Below are positions 1 through 8,297 of a DNA stretch of 64,000 nt, piece after piece. Within the stretch, counting starts at the first letter, position 1. Every line of letters begins with the position of its first letter. Source of the stretch: an uncultured Saprospiraceae bacterium. GTDB lineage: Bacteria; Bacteroidota; Bacteroidia; Chitinophagales; Saprospiraceae. The notes under the pieces are model-generated. The model was not told where the DNA came from. It worked only from the letters and a program-made list of their open reading frames with translations, and made no database searches. A program made the position numbers and the translations under genes. The stretch spans positions 1 through 64,000 of the forward strand of contig CALLWB010000041.1 in the NCBI GenBank assembly GCA_938016265.1, read 5' to 3'.

Positions 1-237
1 TTCATAAATATTGGTAGATATCCGATGCCCGATCACCTCCGTAATATTAAGCGGAAACAAATCTCGAAAATATTCTTCTTCATTATAGTGGAATACCCCA
101 CCATAATACTTACCACCTTTAGTTTCTTTCAGATCAAACCCTAAGGCCGGTGCGCCATTACTGTCCGTTTTAGGACCCTCTGATTTGCATCCAATTAGAA
201 ATAATAAACTAGTTAGAACAACAAAAAGATGCTTCAT
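1..237 (-). CDS. Peptide-type ABC transporter substrate-binding lipoprotein (N-terminal fragment)
   Basis: The first 79 codons of a minus-strand gene that runs off the left edge. The start is the ATG at 237. Residues 1-16 form a lipoprotein signal peptide ending in a lipobox with Cys17 (LIGC), so the product should be an anchored lipoprotein. The segment GGKYYGGVFHYNEEEYFRDL, followed by a stretch close to FPLNITEVIGHRISTNIYE, is the characteristic beginning of Bacteroidota family-5 extracellular solute-binding proteins (oligopeptide/nickel type). These proteins capture peptides for an ABC importer. The family call rests on this N-terminal pattern alone because the rest of the gene is outside the window. 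Confidence 0.7.
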   Translation of the reverse strand, partial: MKHLFVVLTSLLFLIGCKSEGPKTDSNGAPALGFDLKETKGGKYYGGVFHYNEEEYFRDLFPLNITEVIGHRISTNIYE

Positions 238-705
238 TATATATCGATTTTAATTTGGAGATCAAGCACAAACATAAGGCCAAGATAATGACCAAAGTAA
301 ACAAAAAAAGTGAGTAGTCTAGACTTATTCGTTTTTTCAAAAGTTGATTTTATTGTCATTTTATGTAAATGAAAGAGTTATTAATTGTCAATAAGATGAA
401 TTTTCTAGATACAAGAACACGAAAATTTATCCTCGACAATTTTACCATCATGGGAATATTCTATCTCTTGCCTTTGTTTTCTCTTAGTCTGTTCTTTTTG
501 GTTACATAAGTCTTCAGGTTACCATTTCTCTATTTCAAGCATTTATTCTAAATTATTTTACTTATTTTACCTATTCACGAAAACTAGGTGCAACCCACTA
601 ACAATCAATATATAATGCCCTGAATTATATGTTTCATCATTTGTTATTTAAAGGCCGTTTGCTCTGATGGTTTCGCATGAAAATTACCCTTAAAATTTTA
701 ATATT
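238..705. other. Divergent intergenic region, no firm gene
   Basis: This is 468 bp of AT-rich DNA between two divergently transcribed genes and should hold both their promoters. A near-consensus -7 box (TATGTTTC, one mismatch to TAnnTTTG) lies near 630 on the plus strand. A 46-codon plus-strand ORF (369-509) has a hydrophobic C-terminal half (GIFYLLPLFSLSLFFLVT), but it shows no ribosome binding site, promoter or terminator. I therefore do not call it a gene. Confidence 0.4.
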
Positions 706-2826
706 ATGAAAAAGGTTTTACTTAGTTTATTAATAACAGCAATGTCACTTGTTGCATTTGCTCAAAACATTGGTATTGGAACGACAACCCCAAGCAAGAT
801 GCTGGATGTAAATGGAGAGTTGAGAGTTCGAACAATTCCAACCGGAAACGTTGCCTCAGACTTTATACTTACCTCTGATGCAGCCGGCAATGTTCGCAGC
901 GTGCCTGTTACTGCCATTTCAACATCCAACGATTCTGACTGGGATTATTCAATAGGATCTGGGCAAACGGGCTCTATATACCATACAGGTAAAGTTGGTG
1001 TCGGTGCTACCTCTACGGGTTCTCTGTCTCTGCTAAGTGCTTTTACCGTTCGAGAATCCAATACTGCAACCAATGGAACTGACGGTGTTTTTATTGACGT
1101 GTTTAATACTGCAACAAACACAGCAAACACTTTGGCAGGGATTCGGTTTGGAAACTGGCAATATAATACAACAAATGATCATGTTCCTGGAGCAATATTC
1201 TGGAATTCTAATGGTCTATCAGGTGGCAGTGGAGATATGATGTTTGCCACTGGTGCAGCTCCTCCAAATACAGTAGGCGTCAACAATACACGAATGACGA
1301 TTACACACAATGGTGATATAGGAATTGGTACAACTGCTCCTACCAAGAGGCTGGATGTAGATGGACAAGCACGAATTCGAGTACTTCAGCTTGGAAATAC
1401 AGCAACAGATTATCTCCTTACCGCGGACGCAAATGGAAACCTTCGCAGAGTACCCGCAGCTAGTACTCTAAATGACTTGGACTGGGAGTATTCAAGTGGC
1501 GCTGGAGCAACCGGTACCATATACCATTCAGGCAAAGCAGGTGTAGGTACAGACGCTCAAACTCAACTAGGTACTTTTACTATTCGTCAAGCTCACAATG
1601 CTTCAACTGGTGGCACTATTGGTACATTTCTGGATATCATCAATAGCCAAACCAATACAATAAATACGCTCGCAGGTATTCGATTTGGTAACTATAACGC
1701 AACTCCAACCAATGATTTTCTTCCTGGAGGTATCTTCTGGAAATCTACTGGTCAATCTTTTGGTCGTGGAGATATGATATTTGCTACAGGCGCTACGAAC
1801 AACCCAGCTAATCCATTTGCCAATGCACGTATGACAATCAACAATGCTGGGAATGTTGGTATCGGTACACTAAGTCCCACTTCACCTTTGCAAGTCAATG
1901 GAGACATCCAAGTAAGCAGAGATGATAAGATTAAATTTGGTAATAATACTGTAGGAGATGGGGAATTCATTCAAAACTCTTTTAGCGCACCGACTGGCGC
2001 AGGTTATGGACTATCCTTTTTTGTCAATTCTATTGAAAAGGCTAGAATTACTAGCAATGGCATTGGTGTTGGAACTGATGCTCCTTTTGCACCCATCCAT
2101 GTCACCAAGCCGTTGGCAAATGGTACGCTTGATTCCCGCTTAGGATTTGGTACTAGAGGGTCTTATGTGCTCATTGACAATCCTAGTAGTTTTAATTATG
2201 GATATTATGCTAGCGTGACTGGGGCAAACAGTAATGGGAATTATGGTATTTATACCTCCGTACAAGATGCGAACCAAACAGGAGCTTATGGGGTAAGAAC
2301 TTATGCAAACAATGCTTCAAATTTTTGTTATGGTGTTTGGGCCTCTAATTCTGGAACAACAGGCAGTCAATGGGCTGGGTATTTTGCTGGCCGTACTTTT
2401 GCTTCTGGTGGAGCATGGACTAGTTCTGCAAAGAAATTGAAAAGCAATATTCGACCAATAGAAGGTGCTCTGGATAAGGTTATGGCACTAGAAGGAAAAA
2501 ACTATTCCTACAAGCGGGAGGAATACTCCCAACTAAACCTACCTGTTGGAAATCAATATGGTTTTGTTGCTGACGAGGTGGAAAAAGTTATTCCAGAGGC
2601 AGTTATTGACGTATACCATGCTCAAGAAGTTGGCGAAGATGGAAAGGAGATTAATGGGACTGATGTAAACTTCAAAGGCATGCAATATCAGACGATTATC
2701 CCTGTTTTGGTAGAAGCGATCAAGGAGCAACAAGCACAAATTGAAACGCTTAAATTAGAAAACGATAATTTGAAAAACCAATGGGAGAAAGTGGAGTTGT
2801 TGCTGAATCAATCTATTGACGAGTAA
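706..2826 (+). CDS. Secreted tail-fibre-like protein with S74 (endosialidase-type) chaperone domain
   Basis: A 706-aa protein with a signal peptide (residues 1-19, MKKVLLSLLITAMSLVAFAQ). The body carries repeated 'NIGIGTTTPSKMLDVNGE'-type segments, at about residues 21, 203, 385 and 450, each starting a block that resembles phage tail-fibre or collar repeats. The first two blocks (about 21-200 and 203-385) are clear duplicates of each other. The C-terminal 130 residues begin SSAKKLKSNIRPIEGALDKV and contain GFVADEVEKVIPEAV, the signature of the intramolecular chaperone (peptidase S74) domain. The domain ends in a coiled coil (EQQAQIETLKLENDNLKN). In phages this domain trimerises the fibre and cleaves itself off; in Bacteroidota many such genes are chromosomal and of unknown function. 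No phage genes surround it. An intrinsic terminator follows. Confidence 0.75.
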   Translation: MKKVLLSLLITAMSLVAFAQNIGIGTTTPSKMLDVNGELRVRTIPTGNVASDFILTSDAAGNVRSVPVTAISTSNDSDWDYSIGSGQTGSIYHTGKVGVGATSTGSLSLLSAFTVRESNTATNGTDGVFIDVFNTATNTANTLAGIRFGNWQYNTTNDHVPGAIFWNSNGLSGGSGDMMFATGAAPPNTVGVNNTRMTITHNGDIGIGTTAPTKRLDVDGQARIRVLQLGNTATDYLLTADANGNLRRVPAASTLNDLDWEYSSGAGATGTIYHSGKAGVGTDAQTQLGTFTIRQAHNASTGGTIGTFLDIINSQTNTINTLAGIRFGNYNATPTNDFLPGGIFWKSTGQSFGRGDMIFATGATNNPANPFANARMTINNAGNVGIGTLSPTSPLQVNGDIQVSRDDKIKFGNNTVGDGEFIQNSFSAPTGAGYGLSFFVNSIEKARITSNGIGVGTDAPFAPIHVTKPLANGTLDSRLGFGTRGSYVLIDNPSSFNYGYYASVTGANSNGNYGIYTSVQDANQTGAYGVRTYANNASNFCYGVWASNSGTTGSQWAGYFAGRTFASGGAWTSSAKKLKSNIRPIEGALDKVMALEGKNYSYKREEYSQLNLPVGNQYGFVADEVEKVIPEAVIDVYHAQEVGEDGKEINGTDVNFKGMQYQTIIPVLVEAIKEQQAQIETLKLENDNLKNQWEKVELLLNQSIDE

Positions 2827-2876
2827 CAATCCATAATCAAATCAAAATAATTTGACAACATCTTCTTCTAAAAAAA

Positions 2877-2910
2877 AACCCGAAACATATGCTTCGGGTT
2901 TTATTTTTTT
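2877..2910. terminator. Bidirectional intrinsic terminator
   Basis: The arms AACCCGAA and TTCGGGTT (2877-2884 and 2893-2900) form a perfect 8-bp stem with an 8-nt loop. It is flanked by an A-run on the left and TTATTTTTTT on the right, so it can end both the plus-strand fibre gene and the convergent flotillin gene. Confidence 0.8.
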
Positions 2911-2967
2911 ATCATGTCATGGACAAGTGACTGTTTTCAGAAAAGTCCAGACAAGCAATAAAGTATT

Positions 2968-4404
2968 TTACTCTGCTGGTTTCTCTGATTTTATTTCTAT
3001 GGTCTCTTTATCCATATCCGGCAGCGCTTCTTTGTTGCCAAGATACTGAGGAAGCTCCATTCCAGCCATGTTAAACAAATCGTTTAGAGGCGGCACAGAT
3101 TTGTACAATCCAGACACAAACTTGGAAGTAGAATTGCCTTCTCCTTCTTTTTGATTGCCTCCTTCCCAAACGGTGATTTTGTCGATTTTGATGTTCTTGA
3201 TGGCTTCAACCTGTGTTTTCACCAGTTCTGGTAATTTGTCTGCGATCATTAGTAAGACAGCATCTCTGGCATTTTCGCCAGAAGCTTCAACGATTTTATT
3301 GAAACCGTCTGCTTGTTTGCTCATGATTTCTAGTAGACCACGGGCTTCTGCTTCTTTTTTCATGTAGATGGCATCGGCTTCACCACGCGCTAGTCGTCTG
3401 GTTTGTTCGGCTTCTGCTTCTGCGGAGATTTCTAGTTTTTGTTTTGCGATTTGCGCCTTTACGATGACATCCGCTTCCTGGCTGGCAAGTTCTTTTGCTG
3501 CACGAGCTCTCTCCGCTTCTTCCTCTGCAATATAGGCTTCTTTTAAAGCGTTTGCATTTTGAGTTTTCTCGGACGAAATCGCCATTTTTTCAGCTTCTGC
3601 TTCTCTTTGACGTCTTAGTGCATCAGAGTTGGCGATGAGGATTTGTGCTTTGTTATTTCCCTCTATTGCTGATGCTCTTGCTTCCGACTCCCCGACTTCT
3701 GCTAGAGATTCGGCGTCTGCCACTCTGATTCTTTGATCTTTTCGGGCCTCTGCCTGACCGATATCACCATCTCTTGTTTTCTCGGCTACGCTAATCTTGG
3801 CATCGTTGATTGCTTTTGCAGCCGCTTCTTTACCAAGTGCTTCGATATAGCCAGATTCGTCCTTGATATCTGTTACGTTTACGTTGATCAAGTTAAGTCC
3901 GATTTTTTCTAATTCTTTTCCTACGTTGTTTGTTACGTTGGAAAGGAATTTATCTCTGTCAGTGTTGATTTCTTCAATATCCATGGTGGCAACTACCAGA
4001 CGCAGCTGTCCAACAATAATGTTTTCTGATAATTGGCGAACACGTTCGTGGTCTAATGCTAGCAGACGGTCGGCAGCGTTTTCCATAACACCAGGATTTG
4101 TGGATACCCCAACGGTAAATTGAGAAGGGACATTGACACGAATATTTTGCTTACTCAATGCTCCGTGCAGGTCGACATCTATAGATATAGGTGTAAGATC
4201 TAGAAATGCATAGTCTTGAATGACTGGCCAAACAAAGGCTGCGCCACCGTGTATACATCTAGAAGCTTGCCCTTTACCGGTTTTACCATAGACTACCAAA
4301 ATTTTGTCAGAGGGACATCGTTTGTATCTTGACGCTCCCCAGAGCAGCATGATAAACAAGAATCCAATAAACCCAAGTCCAATAATTAAAAATGGTCCAA
4401 ACAT
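2968..4404 (-). CDS. Flotillin-family (SPFH/band 7) membrane-scaffold protein
   Basis: A 478-aa protein with an N-terminal membrane segment (about residues 4-26) followed by an SPFH domain (about 30-200). A long Ala/Glu-rich coiled coil follows (about 200-360, with many EAEA/AEAE heptads), then a flotillin C-terminal region (KLPELVKTQVEAIKNIKIDKITVWEGG). This order is that of bacterial flotillins (FloT/YuaG type). Flotillins oligomerise at the cytoplasmic membrane and organise protein-lipid microdomains. The gene lies 56 nt downstream of an NfeD-like gene on the same strand, the standard flotillin partner, so the two are probably an operon. The last 70 residues are a hydrophilic, Pro/Glu-rich tail. 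Confidence 0.9.
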   Translation of the reverse strand: MFGPFLIIGLGFIGFLFIMLLWGASRYKRCPSDKILVVYGKTGKGQASRCIHGGAAFVWPVIQDYAFLDLTPISIDVDLHGALSKQNIRVNVPSQFTVGVSTNPGVMENAADRLLALDHERVRQLSENIIVGQLRLVVATMDIEEINTDRDKFLSNVTNNVGKELEKIGLNLINVNVTDIKDESGYIEALGKEAAAKAINDAKISVAEKTRDGDIGQAEARKDQRIRVADAESLAEVGESEARASAIEGNNKAQILIANSDALRRQREAEAEKMAISSEKTQNANALKEAYIAEEEAERARAAKELASQEADVIVKAQIAKQKLEISAEAEAEQTRRLARGEADAIYMKKEAEARGLLEIMSKQADGFNKIVEASGENARDAVLLMIADKLPELVKTQVEAIKNIKIDKITVWEGGNQKEGEGNSTSKFVSGLYKSVPPLNDLFNMAGMELPQYLGNKEALPDMDKETIEIKSEKPAE

Positions 4405-4460
4405 AGTGATTATGTGTTAATAGTGATAAAAAAGTCTATTTAAGTCGCTTTACGCGAATA

Positions 4461-5072
4461 TTATTCTTCGATTTGAAGGTACTGAGATTCTAGCTGTTCG
4501 ACAACTATTTTGTTTCCATCCAAAATGTCGACTACTCTGATCTTTGTACCAGTAGCTAGTGATTTGCCTTCAGTAACAGCTTCCATCTCTCGGAGATTTC
4601 CTTGTACTTTCACCTGCACTTTTCCAGAGCCTTGATTATTACCAGGAATGATTAGGTATACTTCTCCCACCTCGTCAATGGCATTATTGATGTCTAAATT
4701 TCCGTCGCTTTGCAATTGCATAAAAGCATACATCACATAGGCCACTAAAGACATTGCAAGCAAACCAGATATAAACGCTGCAATAATTGCAAACAGGGAA
4801 GATCCACCAGCATTCAGGATCAGAACGCCCGTCCATCCAAAAAAGGTAAAAAAGGCAATCAAACTCCGTACAGAAAAGATGGTAAAATCGGCATCTAATC
4901 CATCTACACCTCCTGAATGATCGAGGTCTGCTTCTCCATCGAAATCAAATCCGATCAAACTCAATACAAACTGGATAATAAAGAGCACGCTAAATACCAT
5001 AGAGATGCCCCAAAAAAATTGCTCCAGTCCTCCGAGCTCAGCCCACCAGCCTTCTAAAAATAAAATTGTCAT
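4461..5072 (-). CDS. NfeD-like membrane protein, flotillin partner
   Basis: A 203-aa protein with three predicted transmembrane stretches (about residues 18-42, 66-88 and 90-115), then a soluble C-terminal region of about 80 residues. That region (GEVYLIIPGNNQGSGKVQVK ... GTKIRVVDILDGNKIVVEQL) has the pattern of an NfeD OB-fold. NfeD-type proteins are coded beside flotillins, as here, and in Bacillus the NfeD YuaF works with YuaG in membrane-domain organisation. It lacks the ClpP-like protease domain of long NfeD forms. The acidic loop DFDGEADLDHSGGVDGLDAD lies between the first two membrane segments, and I cannot assign it a role. Confidence 0.8.
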   Translation of the reverse strand: MTILFLEGWWAELGGLEQFFWGISMVFSVLFIIQFVLSLIGFDFDGEADLDHSGGVDGLDADFTIFSVRSLIAFFTFFGWTGVLILNAGGSSLFAIIAAFISGLLAMSLVAYVMYAFMQLQSDGNLDINNAIDEVGEVYLIIPGNNQGSGKVQVKVQGNLREMEAVTEGKSLATGTKIRVVDILDGNKIVVEQLESQYLQIEE

Positions 5073-5419
5073 AACGAAAATAAAATTGACAGTTTACAGC
5101 ATCCGCTGCTTATTACATTAAGTTGAATGGATCGCCATACAACTTACATTTATAAATTTAGTCTAAAATCGCTGAAAAGGAAATATGTTTCGACAAACAG
5201 CTTCATTTAGTCGCCTAAGGACATTCTAATGCGAGAATGTGCGATTGGCGAGAATGGTTGAATGCTTTTGACTCTTGCCTTAGTGGTAAGCAATCGTCTC
5301 GTTGTTGATTTTGATACAAAAATGGCTAAATGTGCGAATGCGTAGAAATTCTTATGATAAGTGGCACCAATAAAAAAACGCAACTTATTAATAAATAACA
5401 AGTTGCGCTAATGCTTTTG
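5073..5419. other. Intergenic region with no gene found
   Basis: These 347 bp lie between the NfeD-like gene start and the tRNA 3' end. I find no supported ORF; the open frame on the minus strand (5207-5401) has no family pattern and an atypical composition. A short inverted repeat (CATTCT/AGAATG near 5222-5240) is the only structure seen. Promoter elements of the flotillin operon should lie at its left side, but no consensus box is visible. Confidence 0.4.
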
Positions 5420-5492
5420 TTGGCTCACTAGGGCTCGAACCTAGACTCTTCTGGACCAAAACCAGATGTGTTGCCAGTTACACCATGAGCCA
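5420..5492 (-). tRNA. tRNA-Gln (anticodon TTG)
   Basis: The minus strand folds as a complete cloverleaf. The 7-bp acceptor stem is TGGCTCA/TGAGCCA. The anticodon arm is TCTGG-TTTTGGT-CCAGA with anticodon TTG, and the T arm is CTAGG-TTCGAGC-CCTAG. The discriminator base is A and CCA is not encoded. Anticodon UUG reads CAA/CAG glutamine codons. A -7 box (TAAATTTG, 5516-5509) lies just upstream. Confidence 0.95.
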
Positions 5493-5508
5493 TCCTTTTT
5501 AAGCAACG

Positions 5509-5516
5509 CAAATTTA
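5509..5516 (-). promoter_or_regulatory. -7 promoter box of tRNA-Gln
   Basis: TAAATTTG on the minus strand matches the Bacteroidota -7 consensus TAnnTTTG. It is 16 nt upstream of the mature tRNA 5' end. No TTG is seen at the usual -33 distance. Confidence 0.55.
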
Positions 5517-5579
5517 TAACAAAAAATTGAATTGAAAAAGTTCCCGAAGAAAAAAAATAAAATAATCTCCATTAAAAGA

Positions 5580-6245
5580 CTACTCGTTATAAATAAAGCG
5601 TTGAAGCTGAGTCGCAGATGTAAACCTTTCCAGCAGTTCTTCTGCCAATTTCATTGCTCCAGCTAGCGCATCTAATCCTTCAAAATCATAGAAAATCATC
5701 AAAAACTTGGTGGTCTCAGGAGTAACTCTTGTCCGCATGGAGTCACTGGTGGGCGAACCAACAGCCCCCTTATCGTCCCTAAAAATTGGTAAGTTTTCAA
5801 TATTTAGTGTCCCTCGACCTATCCCTTCAAAGGGCTCTTCTTTTTTGCCGACTCCGAGTTGGATGGGGCCGGAAAGTTGATCCGCATCATAACCTGCGAT
5901 CGAGTAACCCGTTTGTATGGATACTAAGTTTAGTGCATCTACTACGTTGTTGATTTGGTAAAGGCCCTTTCCTTTTACCACTCTTCTTAGCAGCGCCTCC
6001 GCACTTAGGCGGTATCTTGCGGGGTCTTTTCCTAGTGTTTTGTAGGCTTTTCTGGAGGCACTGATTGGCGGAAGTTTGCTGATATCTTCTACGGACAGTT
6101 TTTGCTGAAGTTCGTTGACGGCGGTCTGGATGGTTTCTGCTAGGTCAGCCTGGTTTTCCTTGACATTAACCTGGCATTGTATACAGCCGAGTCTCGTTTT
6201 TGGAATTGCTTTAATTAAGTCCGGGTCGATGGAAATGAGGTGCAT
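5580..6245 (-). CDS. B3/B4 tRNA-binding-domain protein
   Basis: A 221-aa soluble protein resembling the stand-alone B3/B4 domain of the phenylalanyl-tRNA synthetase beta subunit. The pattern SASRKAYKTLGKDPARYRLSAEALLRRV ... INNVVDALNLVSIQTGYSIAGYD is typical of this family; the quotation is split by an omitted segment. In PheT the B3/B4 region hydrolyses mischarged Tyr-tRNAPhe, and free-standing versions are suspected tRNA-editing or tRNA-binding proteins. The location next to tRNA-Gln is probably coincidental. The ATG at 6245 gives a length normal for the family. Confidence 0.8.
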   Translation of the reverse strand: MHLISIDPDLIKAIPKTRLGCIQCQVNVKENQADLAETIQTAVNELQQKLSVEDISKLPPISASRKAYKTLGKDPARYRLSAEALLRRVVKGKGLYQINNVVDALNLVSIQTGYSIAGYDADQLSGPIQLGVGKKEEPFEGIGRGTLNIENLPIFRDDKGAVGSPTSDSMRTRVTPETTKFLMIFYDFEGLDALAGAMKLAEELLERFTSATQLQRFIYNE

Positions 6246-6702
6246 TAAACGTAAGTTTTATTTTTTATTAATACTAGGAATATCTTTGTCCATTAAGTGA
6301 TTGCGAGTCTTTCGATTTGCAATTTATTCTTTTTTATGGTGAATTCGAACTTGTTCTGATTGACTGTTGCTAATTTTTGTTGTTTGAAGTTAAGGTTTTC
6401 TTGGAAGCTAGTGACATTATAGTAGTTAGGATCTTCGCTGTCCGAAATTACGATGACTCCTCTTACTTCGAGTCTTTCGGTTTTGGAAAAGGAGGTTTGC
6501 CATATGCAATGCATAAAAATATTAATGTTAGTTTGTGCATTAGAAATAATTTTTATAACTACGTCCTGATCCTAAAAATGGATTTGTACCTTTTGATCTT
6601 TAGGGCATAAATAACAATTTAAGAAATATATAGACGCTAACCATCTGCTACAAAACCCTCTGAAAACCTTACGATTACCTCAACAGAGGGTTTGCCATCT
6701 TA
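6246..6702. other. Intergenic region with possible gene remnant and a strong inverted repeat
   Basis: Apart from the possible minus-strand remnant at 6293-6540, this 457-bp gap holds a perfect 10-bp inverted repeat. Its arms are AAACCCTCTG (6653-6662) and CAGAGGGTTT (6684-6693), separated by 21 nt, and it ends 9 nt before the next start codon. No intact gene is seen. Confidence 0.5.
6293..6540 (-). pseudogene. Possible frameshifted small secreted protein
   Basis: Two minus-strand frames look like halves of one short gene. From the ATG at 6540 a signal-peptide-like start (MHKLTLIFLCIAYGKPPF) reads for 25 codons to a stop. The adjoining frame continues from about 6490 to a stop at 6293 with protein-like sequence (GVIVISDSEDPNYYNVTSFQ ... 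KLQIERLAIT). A one-base change in the T or A runs near 6485-6500 would join them. No family is recognised. It could be a real pseudogene, a sequencing error, or chance. Confidence 0.3.
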
Positions 6703-7620
6703 ATGAATGATGGACATTTATTGCCTATGAAAATTTTGAAGAACTATATCGTTGATTCCAACTCTGCAGGTATCCGTTTACAGGAATACCTAATAGAACA
6801 GATCGACACCATTCCGTCAAAAAAAGGCATTCAAAAATTAATCAAAAGAAAAAATATCCTTGTCAACAATGAAGCGTCCACTACCGGATATCGGGTGAAA
6901 GAAGGCGACGTTGTCCATTGGATTGAGAGCGAACGTCCGTTGCCAGCCGTTTTTCAACTGCCAATTCCCATTATTTATGAAGATGAGCATTTGGCGGTGA
7001 TCAATAAACCTGCAGGGATTGCTGTAAGCGGGAATCAACACCGCACAATAAAAAATGCCTTACCTTTTAATTTAACACCATCACATCTGGAAGGTGCTTT
7101 GAGACGTCCGTTACCTGTGCATCGCCTTGATGGACCGACAAGCGGACTGCTGTTAGTAGCAAAAACAAGTGCCGCTAGCGTCCATCTAAGCAGACAGTTT
7201 CAAGAAAGAAGCATTAAGAAGGAATACCTGGCAGTCGCTATGGGAAAACTATCCAATACTGGCACCATCAATAACCCATTAGACAATAAAGAAGCCATCA
7301 CGAAATATGAAGTTTTACAAACCGTGCCTTCTTTAAGAAGTAACTTTCTTTCTAGCGTGAGGCTGTTGCCGGAAACTGGCCGAACACACCAACTCCGTAG
7401 ACATTTGGCAGGGGTTGGTTGTCCGATACTTGGGGATGCGCTTTATGGTCGAGAAGGAGAAGTCTTGAAACATAAAGGGTTGTTTTTGTGTGCGATGGCA
7501 TTAAGTTTTGCGCACCCAATTAGTAAACAGCAGATGGAGGTTCGGATGGATCCTCCATCAAAATTTCAGAAGCGAATGGAAAGCGAAGCGCTTCGGTGGC
7601 AGCGGTATCACGGTCAATAA
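6703..7620 (+). CDS. RluA-family pseudouridine synthase with S4 domain
   Basis: A 305-aa enzyme that should isomerise specific uridines of rRNA or tRNA to pseudouridine. An S4 RNA-binding domain occupies about residues 15-78 (IQKLIKRKNILVNNEAST ... VKEGDVV). The catalytic RluA domain follows, with the motif HRLDGPTSGLLL at residues 140-151, where Asp143 is the expected nucleophile. Later family elements are KEYLAV, LLPETGRTHQLRRH and GDALYG. The consensus residue after HRLD is usually Asp or Glu; here it is Gly-Pro. The ATG at 6703 is used, but the internal ATG at 6727 (MKILKNYIV) is an equally plausible start. The DinB-like gene follows 18 nt downstream on the same strand. Confidence 0.9.
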   Translation: MNDGHLLPMKILKNYIVDSNSAGIRLQEYLIEQIDTIPSKKGIQKLIKRKNILVNNEASTTGYRVKEGDVVHWIESERPLPAVFQLPIPIIYEDEHLAVINKPAGIAVSGNQHRTIKNALPFNLTPSHLEGALRRPLPVHRLDGPTSGLLLVAKTSAASVHLSRQFQERSIKKEYLAVAMGKLSNTGTINNPLDNKEAITKYEVLQTVPSLRSNFLSSVRLLPETGRTHQLRRHLAGVGCPILGDALYGREGEVLKHKGLFLCAMALSFAHPISKQQMEVRMDPPSKFQKRMESEALRWQRYHGQ

Positions 7621-7638
7621 TCAGAAAATCGATTCACC

Positions 7639-8148
7639 ATGACAATAAAAACTACGATAGACCAACTGGAACGAAACAAGGACGTTTTCAAATCCCATTT
7701 TGAACAAATCCCTGAAGGCCTTATAAAATGGAAGCCTGATCAGAAAAAATGGTCATTGCTTGAGATCGTTTGCCATTTGTATGATGAAGAGTTGGAAGAT
7801 TTCAGATCCCGATTAAGGCACGTCGCCAATACGCCCGATTTGAAAATGCCGCCAATTGATCCAGAAGGTTGGGTCGTTGATCGGAACTATGCTGCTCAAG
7901 ATTTTGAGAAAAAGGTGTCGGACTTTCTGCTAGAGCGAGAACAGTCCATAGCATGGTTGCGAAATCTTGATGTTTCCGTTTTTGAGAATGCTTACGCCCA
8001 TCCCAAATATGGTCCGTTGACAGGACGATTTTTCCTAAGCAATTGGTTGGCACACGATTATCTGCACATGCGGCAAATATTGAGCAACAAATATTCTTTT
8101 TTGGAAATGAAGGGTGGCGCTGGTTTATTGTATGCAGGAGGTTGGTGA
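7639..8148 (+). CDS. DinB-superfamily protein
   Basis: A 169-aa protein of the DinB/YfiT four-helix-bundle type. Seen are TIDQLERNKDVFKSHFEQIP, WSLLEIVCHLYDEE (first metal-site His in the CHLYDEE segment) and a late FLSNWLAHDYLHMRQI with His residues spaced as in the second metal motif. Members bind a divalent metal through three His, and several act as thiol-dependent S-transferases, but the substrate cannot be inferred here. It begins 18 nt after the pseudouridine synthase stop codon, so co-transcription is likely. Confidence 0.8.
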   Translation: MTIKTTIDQLERNKDVFKSHFEQIPEGLIKWKPDQKKWSLLEIVCHLYDEELEDFRSRLRHVANTPDLKMPPIDPEGWVVDRNYAAQDFEKKVSDFLLEREQSIAWLRNLDVSVFENAYAHPKYGPLTGRFFLSNWLAHDYLHMRQILSNKYSFLEMKGGAGLLYAGGW

Positions 8149-8262
8149 TTGGGTGATTCCTGTTTTCCAGCGATCGAAATAATGGAAAGGTGATGTTTAG
8201 TTTTATAAGGGGCTGAAACCCTGGCCAATAAAAGATGTCATGAATTATGGGCCATCAAAAAA

Positions 8263-8297
8263 AGAAAGAGGCCAAACCTCTGGCCTGCCTCTTTCTA
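8263..8297 (-). terminator. Intrinsic terminator directly behind the 26-codon ORF
   Basis: On the minus strand a perfect 10-bp stem, AGAAAGAGGC (8296-8287) with GCCTCTTTCT (8272-8263), encloses a 14-nt loop and is followed by six T. The stem starts inside the TAG stop codon of the micro-ORF. Confidence 0.8.

Noticed and set aside
369-509. 46-codon plus-strand ORF with a hydrophobic C-terminal half
   Set aside because: No promoter, ribosome binding site or terminator; AT-rich DNA easily yields Phe/Leu/Ile-rich frames.
706-2826. Prophage remnant suggested by the tail-fibre-like protein
   Set aside because: No integrase, capsid, terminase or attachment site nearby; such proteins are common chromosomal genes in Bacteroidota.
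2852-3049. 65-codon plus-strand ORF after the fibre gene
   Set aside because: It runs through the intrinsic terminator and into the antisense of the flotillin gene.
3155-4123. Long open frames antisense to the flotillin coiled coil
   Set aside because: They arise from the repetitive Ala/Glu codons of the real gene on the other strand.
5207-5401. 64-codon minus-strand ORF upstream of the tRNA
   Set aside because: It has no family pattern, no promoter or terminator, and ends 19 nt from the tRNA; composition is not coding-like.
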